A stretch of 64,000 nt of DNA from CBDANW01 sp965197825 (GCA_965197825.1 CBDANW010000003.1:1550001-1614000); one strand, 5' to 3'. Counted from the first letter of the stretch, positions 1 to 9,575 are shown. Numbers and translations: made by a program. Notes: generated from the sequence alone by a model not told the origin.

Positions 1-651
1 AAAGCGCTCGCCTTGAAGCTGCTACTGGTCACGCTCAACGGACAGGACATCGTCTTGGAGGGTGGCAGCATCGACGTCAACGGGCGAGGCACGCTCATCT
101 CGACAGAGGAGTGTCTGCTCGATCCCAAGACGCAAGTGCGGAACCCGGGCCTCGGACGGCAAGACTATGAAAGCATTTTTCGCGACAACCTCGGCGTGAC
201 CAACGTGCTCTGGCTCGGCCCTGGCATCGCCGGTGACGACACGCACGGGCATGTCGACGACATCTGCCGCTTCGCCGGCCCCCGCACGGTTGTCCTGTGT
301 GAAGAGAAGAACGCTGGCGAGGTCAACCATCGCCCGCTGGCCGAGAACCGGGAGAGACTGGAAGGGATGCGTTTGGAGGACGGAGGAAAGCTCGAGATCG
401 TACCGCTACCGATGCCCGCTCCTCTGTCGTTCGAAGGCCGGCGCCTACCCGCCAGCTACGCCAACTTCTATATCGGTAATGCCGCAATCCTGGTGCCCAC
501 GTTCAACGACCCAAACGATCGGCTCGCGCTCGGGATCCTCGGAGAGCTATTTCGGGATCGTCCGGTGGTGGGCATCCACGCCGTGGATCTGGTGTGGGGA
601 CTCGGGACGCTTCACTGCCTCACGCAGCAGCAGCCTGCGGTGCCGGAGTGA
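1..651 (+). CDS. aguA: Agmatine deiminase, C-terminal part (5' end outside window)
   Basis: The reading frame is open from the first base, so the gene begins upstream; a TTG at 13 is not a convincing start. The protein matches the guanidino-group-modifying (peptidyl-arginine deiminase type) family: LEGGSIDVNG near the beginning, the GDDTHGHVDD core with its catalytic Asp/His, NFYIGNAAILVPTFND, and the terminal VWGLGTLHCLTQQQP with the catalytic Cys. Family members hydrolyse agmatine to N-carbamoylputrescine and ammonia, which leads to putrescine. About 216 residues are visible, roughly the last 60 percent of a usual 340-370 residue enzyme. No partner gene (carbamoylputrescine amidase) is visible, although the two are often adjacent. 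Confidence 0.9.
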   Translation, partial: KALALKLLLVTLNGQDIVLEGGSIDVNGRGTLISTEECLLDPKTQVRNPGLGRQDYESIFRDNLGVTNVLWLGPGIAGDDTHGHVDDICRFAGPRTVVLCEEKNAGEVNHRPLAENRERLEGMRLEDGGKLEIVPLPMPAPLSFEGRRLPASYANFYIGNAAILVPTFNDPNDRLALGILGELFRDRPVVGIHAVDLVWGLGTLHCLTQQQPAVPE

Positions 652-665
652 CCGGCGAGAACGGC

Positions 666-680
666 GACAATTTCAGACAA
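666..680. repeat. 15-bp motif GACAATTTCAGACAA, copy 1
   Basis: This motif lies 15 bp after the aguA stop codon and recurs exactly at 55381-55395, where it overlaps the aberrant 3' end of a tonB-like gene. The identity extends imperfectly downstream (a CTCGC follows in both). It may be the outer end of a mobile element that has otherwise vanished. The rest of the interval up to 930 shows no credible gene. Confidence 0.4.
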
Positions 681-930
681 CAAACTCGCGCGCGAGACTG
701 TTGCGCTATGCATATGGGTAAGCTCCGGTGGGCGACTAGCTCGATATCACGCCAGCTCAACGACCAGCATGCCTGGAGTCGAGATGGGTATGTCTGGAGT
801 GTTTCACCTTCGTCCCAACCTGCCACTCTTTGTGACGCGGTCGCTACAATGACCGAACCTCCCGATTAACGACACGACGTCCCCACCGGGGCTTTGCGCG
901 GGGGAGGGTACAGATGATATCATTGGCAGT

Positions 931-1182
931 ATGAAGACGATATCTATCACAGTATCAAAAGAGGATTACGAGGCATTCCGGCGGGCGGCGAAACGGCAAA
1001 ACCGGTCGATCGCACAACTCATTCGTGAAGCCATGGCCGAGTATCGGAGGGCACTTCTACCGGAGCGGACACGACTTACAGAACTTCCGGTTCTACCAGG
1101 CCATCGCCGGACGGGTGATCTGCCTTCCCGAGCCGAAATCTACGACGAGATATTTGATCGCAAGGAGACGGGCTCCAAGTGA
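931..1182 (+). CDS. Ribbon-helix-helix antitoxin (VapB/CopG-like)
   Basis: This 83-residue protein begins MKTISITVSKEDYEAF and continues into an RQNRSIAQLIREAM helix, the classic beta-strand then two-helix arrangement of RHH DNA-binding antitoxins. The C-terminal 40 residues are variable and would wrap the toxin. Its stop overlaps the GTG start of the PIN-domain gene (GTGA), typical of translational coupling in type II toxin-antitoxin operons. GATATC occurs twice around the start codon (positions 916 and 939) and could be an autoregulatory operator. The Shine-Dalgarno sequence is weak. The role is inferred from fold and context. Confidence 0.82.
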   Translation: MKTISITVSKEDYEAFRRAAKRQNRSIAQLIREAMAEYRRALLPERTRLTELPVLPGHRRTGDLPSRAEIYDEIFDRKETGSK

Positions 1183-1616
1183 AGCGAGGTATTGATTCGA
1201 ACGTCCTCGTTTACACTCACATCCCGTCCTTCGAAGAGCACCCGACCGTTAGGGCGTTTCTTGTCGACCAACTCGCTCGATCCGACGTGGTCCTAGTTTT
1301 CACACCGCCGGTTCTCCACGAGTTCGTTCACGTTGTCACCGATGGCCGTCGCTTCGAGCCTCCGGTGGCAACGAGCGAGGCACTTGCCGTCGCACGTATG
1401 TACTTGGGACGGACGAACACGGAATGTCTGACTGCAGATGAACTCGTCGTGCTCGAGGCTTTCGATCTCCTTGAAAGACACAATCTAGGTCGCAAGCGGA
1501 TTGCCGACACCCTTCTTGCTGCGACTCTCCTGCATCACGGTATCAGTGAACTGATCACCTGCAACGTCGGCGATTTTGGAGTGTTCGACGGACTGGATGT
1601 AATCGATCCCCGGTGA
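1179..1616 (+). CDS. PIN-domain ribonuclease toxin (VapC-like)
   Basis: This 145-residue PIN protein has its first acidic residue in GIDSNVLVY, a central glutamate in PPVLHEFVHVV, and downstream acidic positions in RIADTLLAATLLHHG and CNVGDFGVF. Together these form the four-acidic-residue Mg-dependent nuclease site. VapC-type toxins usually cleave tRNA or rRNA. GTG is chosen as the start because it overlaps the antitoxin stop by four bases. The order antitoxin-toxin and the full length suggest a functional module, one of three PIN modules in the window. Confidence 0.85.
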   Translation: MKRGIDSNVLVYTHIPSFEEHPTVRAFLVDQLARSDVVLVFTPPVLHEFVHVVTDGRRFEPPVATSEALAVARMYLGRTNTECLTADELVVLEAFDLLERHNLGRKRIADTLLAATLLHHGISELITCNVGDFGVFDGLDVIDPR

Positions 1617-1824
1617 GTTTTGTCGGCGGAAACGCTCGCTGGACGGCCACGCAGACTCATCGTAGCCCGCCTACGCCGTGGCGGGCTTCTGCTACCCACG
1701 GTTTCGGCGAGGTCAAGCCGAAGTTCGCCCATGGAGCGCTCGCTGGGCGAACGAAGGCTGGCGGCGCCGGTTGCTATCAAGACCCTCGTGCCATACGATG
1801 TCCGCTTTACGGGTCGAAAAGAAC

Positions 1825-3960
1825 ATGCCTCTCATGGCCGGCGAGAAGCTCGGATCCTACGAGATCCTGTCCCCCCTCGGTGCGGGTGGGATGGGAGAGG
1901 TGTATCGCGCGCGTGACACCAAGCTTGGGCGTGAGGTCGCCATTAAAGTCCTTCCTGAAGAGTTCACGGAACATCCGCAAAAGCTAGCCCGCTTCGAGCG
2001 GGAAGCGAGGCTTCTCGCCTCGCTGAACCATCCGAACATCGCGACGCTCTACGGCGTCGAGGAGGTGGAGAGCCCTCAGCCCGAGCGCAGCGCGGAGCGA
2101 AGCGGAGTCGCGGAGCGAGAAGCCGTGGGGGTGGGGCCCCGCGGCCCTGAAAGAAGTCAGCCCTTCTTGGTCATGGAGCTGGTCGAAGGGGAAACCCTCG
2201 CCGAGCGCATAGCCCGCGGTCGCCTTCCTGGCAACACTGTGGATCTTGTGGCCAACCGCAAGCACGCCGGAACTACCCGTGCGGTTCTCGGTGAAGCTCG
2301 GGGCCGGCGATCATCAACTCGCCTCGGGAGCGAGCGCATGGGCAGTGCTTTCTCCAGACGGGAAGATGTTGGCCTTCGTGGGGCGGACGTCCGCACAGAG
2401 TTCTCAGCTCTTCATCCGGCTCCTCGACAGCCTGGAAGCCACACCGCTCAGCGGCACCGAAGGCGCTACCGGCCCTTTCTTTTCGCCCGACGGACAGTGG
2501 CTCGCGTTTTTCGCCTCTGGTGCCCTGAAGAAGGTTGCGGTCAGTGGTGGAGCGGCGCTAACCATTGCGCAGACGCCGGCCGCCCGCGGCGGCACCTGGG
2601 GACCCGACGATACGATCGTCTATACCCCGACCAGTACGACCGGGCTCTTTCGCGTTCCCCGCTTCCGGCGGGACCCCGGTCGAGCTCACGACCTTGAGAG
2701 AAGACGAGAACACCCATCGCTGGCCGTGGTTTCTACCGAACGGGAAGGCGGTGCTTTTCGTCGCGCAGACGCAAGGCGGGTCGTTCAACGACGCGACCCT
2801 CGAAGCGGTCTTCCTCGAGACGGGCGAAAGGAAAGTCTTGCACCGGGGCGGGACCTATCCGCGCTACGTCCGCTCGGGTCACCTGCTCTACGTCCGCGAG
2901 AACACACTTTCTGCCATGCCATTTGATGCCGACCGAATCGAGCCAACCGGAGAGCCCAGTCCTGTCATCGAAGGTGTTCGAGTCCCCTCCGGCTTAGGTG
3001 AGGCGCTCTTCGCGCTGGCCGACGATGGAACGCTCGTCTACGTCCCGGGCGTCGGTGGCGGGGTCGAGAGCAAGCTGGTCTGGGTCGATCGTGAAGGAGT
3101 GGAGCAGCCCGCGGCGGAAACGTTGCGAGCGTACCTGGACCCTCGCCTCTCACCGGACGGCCAGCGCCTCGCCGTTTCTATTATTCACGAGGCGGGCGGC
3201 TATGACACCTGGCTGCTCGAGCTGGGACGCGGCACCTTGACCCGCCTGACATTCGGAGAAGGACTGAGTCTAAGGCCCATCTGGTCTCCAGACGGTGAGC
3301 GGGTCATCTTCGCATCGAATCGAGGCGGTTCAAAATATTTTCTCCAAGCCTGCGGACGGAAGCGGCGCCGCCGAGCAACTGACGACGGGGGCCTACCGCA
3401 TACCCACATCGATCTCATCGGATGGGAAGACGATCGTCTTCAGACAACATAGTGACACCACTGGCCGCGACATCGGGATGGTGCTCCTGGAGGATGAGAG
3501 CGAGCCGGAGATGCTCCTTCAAACCCCATTCGATGAGGACACAGGTATGCTCTCACCCGACGATCGCTGGCTGGCTTATGTCTCCAACGAGTCGGGTCGA
3601 GAGGAGATCTATGTGAGACCCTTTCCTGACCCCGGCGGCAAGTTACAGATATCGACCGAGGGTGGCACGGAGCCCATGTGGTCCCGAGACGGCCGGGAGC
3701 TCTTCTACCGGATTGGCGACAAGATGATGGCGGTCGCCATCGCGACGGAGCCGCGGCTTGCGCCGGGGAGCCCCACGTTGCTATTCGAGGGACGTTATCG
3801 ATCGGGCTCGGAGGGTGGAAATCCCGCCACCGGCTACGACGTCGCGCCGGATGGCCGGTTCGTGATGATTCGAGCCGAAGAGGGTGCGGGCGGGACGCAA
3901 CAAATCAACGTCGTCCTCAATTGGTTCGAGGAATTGAAGCGTCTTGTTCCCGCGAACTGA
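1825..3960 (+). pseudogene. Ser/Thr kinase with TolB-like propeller, decayed (copy A)
   Basis: The start (ATG at 1825 or 1834) gives the kinase N-lobe: glycine loop GAGGMGEVYRA and AIKVLPEEF lysine. At about 2225 the frame jumps from GRLP directly into the propeller (VRFSVKLGAGDHQL), so the whole catalytic C-lobe (HRD, DFG) and the membrane segment are missing. Further frameshifts lie near 2660 (an extra C in a CCCC run before CTTCCGG) and near 3330 (around TTCAAAATATTTTC). The rest is the usual repeated SPDG/SxDG propeller, ending NWFEELKRLVPAN. Intact relatives are about 850-900 residues. The N-lobe also carries an in-frame arginine/glutamate-rich insert, described separately. A functional kinase is not possible. 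It lies 3 bp upstream of a paralogue. Confidence 0.88.
2071..2157 (+). repeat. GC-rich GAGCG/GGAGCGAAGCG insert within kinase N-lobe
   Basis: About 87 bases of low-complexity sequence (CCCGAGCGCAGCGCGGAGCG and onward, then GTGGGGGTGGGGCCCCGCGG) interrupt the kinase reading frame in phase. They encode an Arg/Glu/Ser-rich loop between the beta strands of the N-lobe (about residues 83-111) where the paralogue at 3964 has only a few residues. The composition resembles a dispersed GC-rich intergenic repeat that has entered a gene; I cannot confirm other copies. Confidence 0.5.
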
Positions 3961-3963
3961 CCA

Positions 3964-6164
3964 ATGGCACTTGAAGCCGGAACTCAGTTGGGACCCTACG
4001 AAATCCTCTCCCCCCTCGGGGCTGGGGGGATGGGTGAGGTCTACAAGGCCAAGGACACGCGGCTCGACCGTACGGTTGCCATCAAGGTTCTTCCCTCACA
4101 TCTCTCCGATAACGCGCGGCTCAAAGAGCGTTTCGAGCGGGAAGCTCGTGCTGTCTCCAGCTTGAATCATCCCCACATCTGCACGCTCTATGACGTTGGC
4201 AGCGAGAACGGCGTGGACTTCATAGTCATGGAGCACATCGAGGGGGAGACACTGGCTGACCGTCTGACGAAAGGTGCACTGCCTCTCGACCAAGCGCTTC
4301 GTCACGCCGTCGAGATCGCCGACGCTCTGGACAAGGCTCATCGTCAAGGTGTGGTGCATCGAGATCTGAAGCCCGGCAACATCATGCTCACGAAGTCGGG
4401 AGCGAAGCTTTTGGATTTCGGGCTCGCGACCCGCCTTCGCCAAGACTCCGGCGAGGCAGGAGCCGGCGACTCGAGTCTCCTAACCGAGCAGAAGCCTCTT
4501 ACCGAAGAAGGTTCGATCCTTGGCACGTTTCAGTACATGGCACCGGAGCAGCTCGAAGGAAAAGACGCGGATACCCGGACCGACATCTTTGCTTTTGGGG
4601 CGGTGCTCTACGAAATGGCGACCGGGCGAAGGGCGTTCGAGGGAAAGAGCCAGGCAAGTTTGATTGGGGCGATCATGACGTCCGAGCCTCCGCCGATGTC
4701 TTCACTCCAGACCATGACACCACCGCTACTGGATCACGTGGTCAGGACGTGCCTGGCCAAGAAGCCCGACACGCGTTGGCAGAGCGCCGGTGATGTCGAG
4801 CGTGAGCTGAAGTGGATCGCCGAACCGGGTTCGGACGCTGACCGGCCCGAGCAGTCCTTTCGTCTGTCGGGTCGCGCGATTGCCCTAGCTCTGACGACAC
4901 TCGTCGTGGGAGCGATCCTCGGCGTTATTCTACGGCCGGCGCCGCCGGCGCCCGAGACGCGACCCGTGACTCGCTTCGCGGTGGCGCTCCCCCCCGATCA
5001 AGCAACTTCAAGGGACGGCTCCGTTTGCTTTGTCACCGGATGGCTACCATCTCGTCTACGTTGCCGCCGGCGGGGATGGGCGTCCGCTGCTTTATCTGCG
5101 CTCGATGGACAGCCTGGAGGCAAGGCCCGTTGTCGGAACGGAGGGTGCCTTTAATCCCTTCTTTTCTCCGGACAGCCAATGGGTGGGTTTCTATGCTGCG
5201 GGTCAGTTGAAGAAGGTCTCCACCCAAGGTGGAGCGCTGGTCAACATCTGCGATGCGCCCAATCTTCTTGGCGGAGCAAGTTGGGGGTCCGATGACATCA
5301 TTGTCTTTGCCCCTCTCAGCACAGTGGGCCTCCTGCGGGTTCCTGCTTCCGGAGGTACACCTGAGATCCTGACCACGTTGGATTCAGAAAAGGGAGAGAT
5401 CAGCCATCGCTGGCCGCACTTCTTGCCGGGGGGCAAGGCGGTGCTCTTCAACGCAGCGAGCGGTCCTAATTGGGACCAGTGGCCCATTGTGGCCCAGTCG
5501 CTTGAAATGGGCGAGAGACGGGTGGTAGTGGAAGCCGGTACCCATGCTCGCTACAGCCTAACTGGTCACCTCGTGTATGTTCGAGCCGGGACGCTGATGG
5601 CTGTGCCCTTCGATCCAGAAGGACTGGAGGTTACGGGAGATGCGGTGCCTGTCCTCGAGGGTGTCCGAATGCCCAGCGAGGGGGCAGCAGAGTTTGGCTT
5701 GGACGAGTTGGGATCTCTGGTCTACGTTCCCGGTCCGGTTGGTGAGGCGCAGCACAGTCTGGTCTTCTTGGATCGGAAGGGCGCGGAAGAGCCGTTGGCC
5801 GCTACTCCGCGGCAGTATAAACGACGCCCCCGACTGTCACCCGATGGCCAGCGCGTTGCTGTGTGGATAAGAGGGGACGAGTATGACGTTTAGGTTTATG
5901 ACATACCGGGCCAAACCTTGACTCGACTGACCTTCGAGGGCAGCAACCAGTTTCCCGTCTGGACCGCGGATGGAAATCGCATCACATTTCGGGCTACTCG
6001 CGGAGGATTCCGGAATCTCTGGTGGACGCCTGCCGACGGCAGCGGACCGGAGGAGCAACTAACGACTGGAGAGAACAACCAAACACCCGAATCCTGGTCG
6101 TCACCGGACGGCCAGGTACTGGTCTACTCTGATGCTGACCCGGTGACCAGCGAGGATATCTGGG
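3964..6164 (+). pseudogene. Ser/Thr kinase with TolB-like propeller, decayed and cut by IS66 (copy B)
   Basis: The kinase domain (residues about 12-280) is complete: GAGGMGEVYKAKD glycine loop, VAIKV lysine, HRDLKPGN catalytic loop, DFGLA and APEQ. It is followed by one membrane segment (ALALTTLVVGAILGVIL, about residue 305). Near 5000 a one-base insertion (CAAGCAACTT) shifts the frame before the propeller, which resumes as SPDGYHLVYVAA. An in-frame TAG at 5891-5893 stands where relatives have Trp (EYDV-stop-VYDIPG), so TGG to TAG is likely. At 6164 the gene is cut by an IS66 end and its last 100 or so residues are absent from the far side. Family members are membrane-anchored PknB-like signalling kinases of unknown ligand. 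A truncated product with an intact kinase domain (about 395 residues) could still be made. Confidence 0.88.
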
Positions 6165-6960
6165 GTAACTCCTCGCCGTGCCCCACTGGAGCGGGTTGGA
6201 ACGTCGCGATTCGGAGGAGAAGCTACGCAGCGGAGTTGTCGCGTAGGGCGTCGGGGAGTGACACGGTTCCTGGCTGGTTGATGGCGGCGTAGGCCGCTTC
6301 GAGCATGTAGGCCCTGGGGTCGACGTTCTGAAGCTTCGCGGTCTCGCACAGGGTGTAGAACAGCGCTGCGACGTCGGTTCCGCGTTTCGTTCGACTGCCG
6401 TAGTGATTTTTGCGACCGACGACAGGTTCCCTCAGGGCGCGCTCGGCGTGATTGTTGTCAAGCCAGACGAGAGGGTTTTCGGCGAACAGCGTGAGTGTCT
6501 CCCATCTCTCCAGCATGTAGCGGACCGCACCACTTCCGATTCCTCGTATTGACCCGCCATCTCGCCCAGCTCGCCGTCGCACACCGAGCACTTTTTCTCT
6601 GTCTCGGCGAGTTCGATTACTTTGTCGACCACGGGAAGATGAGGCTGTTCGCGCGGGCCGTGCCCTTTCTTCTTGTTCTTTTTAGCCTTCGTTTTCTTCC
6701 GGGTCCGCTTTTCGTCGATGCGGAAAATGCTCTCTCGCTTTTCCTGTAGTTGCTTGAGAACCGACAGTTCAAGTTGCTCCGTTTCCGGCACACCATGGAG
6801 TCTCGCCAGTTCCACTCGCAGACGAACGTTTTCATTGACGAGGCGCTGGTTCTCGTTATCAACGAGGAGAGCTATCTGGCGGAGTGTTTCGAGGTCGTGT
6901 TCGTTTTTTATGCGAACCACGGAATACGATTAGATCATAGAGACGATCTCACGGCAAGTG
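6165..6960. mobile_element. IS66-family remnant, one end intact
   Basis: The element begins at 6165 with GTAACTCCTCGCCGTGCC, the same terminal sequence found at both ends of the MITE at 32352-32645 and, degraded, at about 49172-49191. The first 8 bp outside are TATCTGGG. Its first 260 bp or so are nearly identical to the MITE. It carries a transposase gene (minus strand) with a large internal deletion. The opposite terminal repeat was not found, so the boundary near 6960 is approximate. The insertion truncates the upstream kinase gene. Confidence 0.82.
6223..6920 (-). pseudogene. IS66 transposase (TnpC), internally deleted
   Basis: The N-terminal part (from 6920) has the usual coiled-coil start DLETLRQIALLVDNENQRL, a basic Lys/Arg stretch and the zinc-finger-like CSVCDGELGEM. 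At about 6520 it runs into the C-terminal part in another frame: LERWETLTLFAENPLVWLDNN, HAERALREPVVGRKN and the tail ending in DALRDNSAA. The catalytic core of about 250 residues is missing, so this copy cannot transpose itself. The C-terminal 260 bp are duplicated in the MITE at 32352. Confidence 0.87.
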
Positions 6961-6996
6961 AAAAATGCTTCATTTCAGGAGTGTGCTGAGGTGGCA

Positions 6997-7272
6997 ATGA
7001 AGACCATGACGCTCACGGAGGCGCGAAATCAGCTCTTGAAGGTGGCAGAGGAAATGGAACGGAGGCCAGACCAGGTCATAGAAGTCGTCAAGCGTGGCAA
7101 GAAGGTGATGACCTTGTTGTCTGCCGAGGTCTACGAGGCCATCGTCGAGACGCTCGAGGTTATTGGGGACGAGGCCGCCTTCGCCAAGCTGCGGCGCGCG
7201 CTGAGAGAGATCGAGGCGGGAAAGGGTATGTCCTGGAGCGACGCGAAGGAGAAGCTGGGGTTGTCGGAGTAG
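6997..7272 (+). CDS. Phd/YefM-type antitoxin
   Basis: Starting at the ATG at 6997 (preceded by GAGGTGG) gives 91 residues beginning MKTMTLTEARNQLLKVAEEM, then VIEVVKRGKKVMTLLSAEVYEAIVETLE. This is the typical N-terminal DNA-binding fold of Phd/YefM antitoxins, with a C-terminal tail WSDAKEKLGL. Antitoxins of this class repress their own operon and neutralise RelE or Doc toxins. No recognisable RelE/ParE gene follows; only a 49-codon ORF does, so the toxin may be lost or unusual. An upstream in-frame extension to 6958 is less likely because it runs back towards IS66 sequence. Confidence 0.8.
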   Translation: MKTMTLTEARNQLLKVAEEMERRPDQVIEVVKRGKKVMTLLSAEVYEAIVETLEVIGDEAAFAKLRRALREIEAGKGMSWSDAKEKLGLSE

Positions 7273-7276
7273 GGGT

Positions 7277-7426
7277 TTGCCTCGTCGATTCGAGAAGGTC
7301 GATACGCGCGAGCGGCTCGTCTCCATTCTGCTAGTCGGTGAGCGAGCAGCGGGACGGGATGCGGATATTTACGCTCTAGCACAGAAGCTCCTCGCTACGT
7401 TGGGGAGGAGCGCCGAAGAGGATTGA
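7277..7426 (+). CDS. Small hypothetical protein after Phd-like antitoxin
   Basis: A 49-residue frame starts at TTG 7277, five bases after the antitoxin stop (LPRRFEKVDTRERLV at the start, ending GRSAEED). It has no motif that I recognise. Its position is where a toxin would stand, but it is much shorter than RelE/ParE proteins. It may be a degraded remnant or a chance frame. Confidence 0.3.
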   Translation: MPRRFEKVDTRERLVSILLVGERAAGRDADIYALAQKLLATLGRSAEED

Positions 7427-7467
7427 CCCGAGCCGCAGGTGAGTGAGTATCTGAGCCCGGGGCTGTC

Positions 7468-7824
7468 TTAGAACATCCCCAGCTGAAGCCGGGCCGCCTC
7501 GGTCATCTTGTCGGGGTTCCAGGGTGGCTCCCAGACGACTTCGACCTTGGCCGAGCTGACGCCTTCGACCTTGGCTACCTTGTTCTCGACCTCGGGAGGA
7601 AGAGTGCCCGCCACCGGGCAGGCTGGAGACGTCAACGTCATCTTGATATCGACTGCCCCCTCGGGATTGATGTCGATATCATAAATGAGCCCGAGCTCGT
7701 GGATGTTGACCGGGATCTCGGGGTCGTAACACGTCCGTAGCGCCTCGATGATCCTTCCTTCCAGATCCTTGGAAGCGCCTTCCTCCGGCTTGGTTTCTTC
7801 TGGCTTGGTTTCTTCCGTAGTCAT
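7468..7824 (-). CDS. sufT: SufT/MIP18-family (DUF59) iron-sulfur assembly protein
   Basis: The start is ATG at 7824, giving 118 residues. A charged N-tail with two TKPEE repeats is followed by the DUF59 fold: LRTCYDPEIPVNIHELGLIYDI, MTLTSPACPVAGTLPPEV with the conserved Cys, and VVWEPPWNPDKM. DUF59 proteins help mature Fe-S proteins. This is the last gene of the suf operon, 13 bp after sufU, which supports the assignment. A reading frame extending upstream to 7908 overlaps sufU and is rejected. Confidence 0.9.
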   Translation of the reverse strand: MTTEETKPEETKPEEGASKDLEGRIIEALRTCYDPEIPVNIHELGLIYDIDINPEGAVDIKMTLTSPACPVAGTLPPEVENKVAKVEGVSSAKVEVVWEPPWNPDKMTEAARLQLGMF

Positions 7825-7837
7825 TGCCTTACTCCCG

Positions 7838-8290
7838 TTACTCCGTCGAGACAGCTTCTTGACTGTTCTCGATCGCTGCCCGTAGCGTGTGCCACGCCAG
7901 CGTCGCACACTTGACCCGGATGGGAAACTCCTGCACCCCCGCGAAAACCGCGAGTTTGCCGAGGTCTTCGGTTCCCTCCCCCGGCGGCCGCTTGCCGGTC
8001 ACGAGGTCATGGAACTTGCCGAAGAGGGCCTCCGCCTCGACCATCGTTTTCCCCTTCAGACTCTCGGTCATTATCGACGCCGATGCCGTCGAGATAGCGC
8101 AACCGTCCCCCTGAAACGAAACGTCTTGGATCGTTCCGTCCTTCAAAACCACGAAGACGGTGACCCGATCGCCGCACAAGGGATTGTGACCATTGGCATG
8201 ATGCTCCGCGTTCTCTATCTCACGGAGGTTCCGGGGCTTCTTGCTGTGGTCCAGGATGACCTCCTGATAGAGCTCGCGAAGTCCCTCCAT
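7838..8290 (-). CDS. sufU: Fe-S scaffold/sulfurtransferase SufU
   Basis: This is a 150-residue IscU-like protein. The conserved cysteines are in HNPLCGDRV, FQGDGCAIS and VKCATLAW; SufU types use them with a nearby Asp to bind zinc and accept sulfur from SufS. The insertion between the second and third Cys (GKRPPGEGTEDLGKL) is characteristic of SufU rather than IscU. The ATG at 8290 overlaps the sufS stop (TGATG), so the two are translationally coupled. Confidence 0.93.
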   Translation of the reverse strand: MEGLRELYQEVILDHSKKPRNLREIENAEHHANGHNPLCGDRVTVFVVLKDGTIQDVSFQGDGCAISTASASIMTESLKGKTMVEAEALFGKFHDLVTGKRPPGEGTEDLGKLAVFAGVQEFPIRVKCATLAWHTLRAAIENSQEAVSTE

Positions 8291-9567
8291 CAATGAAATA
8301 CCTCGATGACTTTACGGATTCCGTTGGCCAGGAGATCGATCTCCTCTTTCGTATTGTAGAGGGCCATCGAGGCACGCGCGGTAGCCGGGATCTTGAACCG
8401 GTCCATCACCGGCTGGGCGCAATGATGACCGGTCCGGACGGCAATGCCGTCTTGATCCAAGATGGTCCCGATATCGTGAGGGTGAATCCCGTCCAGGACG
8501 AAGGAGAGTACGGCGGCTTTCTCTCGCGCCTGTCCTATGAGCTGGAGTCCCGGAATCTCGGAAAGCGCCTTGGTTCCATATTCCAGAAGCCCGTGCTCGT
8601 GTGCGGCGATTGGCTCCATCCCGATGGACTGGATGTAGTCGATGGCCGCGCCGAGTCCGACGACGTCGGCAATATTCGGCGTTCCCGCCTCGAACTTGTA
8701 GGGAAGGCGGTTATAGGTCGTCTTCTCGAACGTCACCGAGCTAATCATGTCGCCACCGCCCTGGTAAGGAGGCATCGCCTCGAGAAGCGCCTCTTTCCCA
8801 TAGAGAACGCCCACGCCCGAGGGACCAAACATCTTGTGGCTCGAAAAGGCGTAGAAATCGACGTCCAGCTCCACCACATCGACGGTGAGGTGTGGTACCG
8901 CCTGAGCGCCATCTAGAAGGACCGGGATACCCCGCTCGTGCGCCATCCGGATGACATCCCGCACCGGGTTGATCGTGCCGAGCGCGTTGGAAACGTGAGC
9001 CAACGCGACCAGACGCGTCTTTGGGCTCAGTAGCTTTTCCAGCTCATCCAGAATCAACTCTCCGCGGTCGTCGATGGGAGCGACCCTCAGATGCGCCCCC
9101 TTCTCCTCACAAAGAATCTGCCAGGGGACGATATTGGAGTGATGCTCCATGGTGGTGAGGAGCACCTCGTCTCCGGCTCGGACCTGGACCCTCCCGTAGG
9201 TTTGAGCAACGAGGTTGATGGCCTCGGTGGTGCCGCGAACGAAGATGACCTCCCGCTCCGTCCCCGCATTGATGAGGCCGCGCGCCTTCACCCGGGCGTT
9301 CTCATAGGCCTCAGTCGACCGTTGGCTGAGCTCGTGGACACCGCGATGGATGTTCGCATAGTCCTCCGAGTACAGCCGACTGATGGCGTCGATCACCGCC
9401 TTCGGCTTCTGTGAGCTTGCCGCGTTGTCCAGATAGACGAGAGGCTTGCCGTGCACTTTCCTTTTCAGGATGGGGAAATCCTCACGGATACGGTGCACAT
9501 CGAAAGGTGACTTTTTCACCACAGCCGGGCGGGCCCCGACCACGGGCGATTCACCGCTAGCATTCAT
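8290..9567 (-). CDS. sufS: Cysteine desulfurase SufS
   Basis: This 425-residue class II cysteine desulfurase has YLDNAASSQKPKAV near the N-terminus, the PLP-binding lysine in FSSHKMFGPSGVG, and the active-site cysteine in RTGHHCAQP. It removes sulfur from cysteine as a persulfide and passes it to SufU and the SufBCD scaffold. The N-terminus has about 25 extra residues (MNASGESPVVGARPAVV). It overlaps sufU at its 3' end and lies 8 bp after sufD, in operon. Confidence 0.96.
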   Translation of the reverse strand: MNASGESPVVGARPAVVKKSPFDVHRIREDFPILKRKVHGKPLVYLDNAASSQKPKAVIDAISRLYSEDYANIHRGVHELSQRSTEAYENARVKARGLINAGTEREVIFVRGTTEAINLVAQTYGRVQVRAGDEVLLTTMEHHSNIVPWQILCEEKGAHLRVAPIDDRGELILDELEKLLSPKTRLVALAHVSNALGTINPVRDVIRMAHERGIPVLLDGAQAVPHLTVDVVELDVDFYAFSSHKMFGPSGVGVLYGKEALLEAMPPYQGGGDMISSVTFEKTTYNRLPYKFEAGTPNIADVVGLGAAIDYIQSIGMEPIAAHEHGLLEYGTKALSEIPGLQLIGQAREKAAVLSFVLDGIHPHDIGTILDQDGIAVRTGHHCAQPVMDRFKIPATARASMALYNTKEEIDLLANGIRKVIEVFH

Positions 9568-9575
9568 ATGATGGC

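Noticed and set aside
594..869. 91-codon ORF after aguA
   Set aside because: It overlaps the aguA coding end, has no ribosome-binding site and no protein-like pattern.
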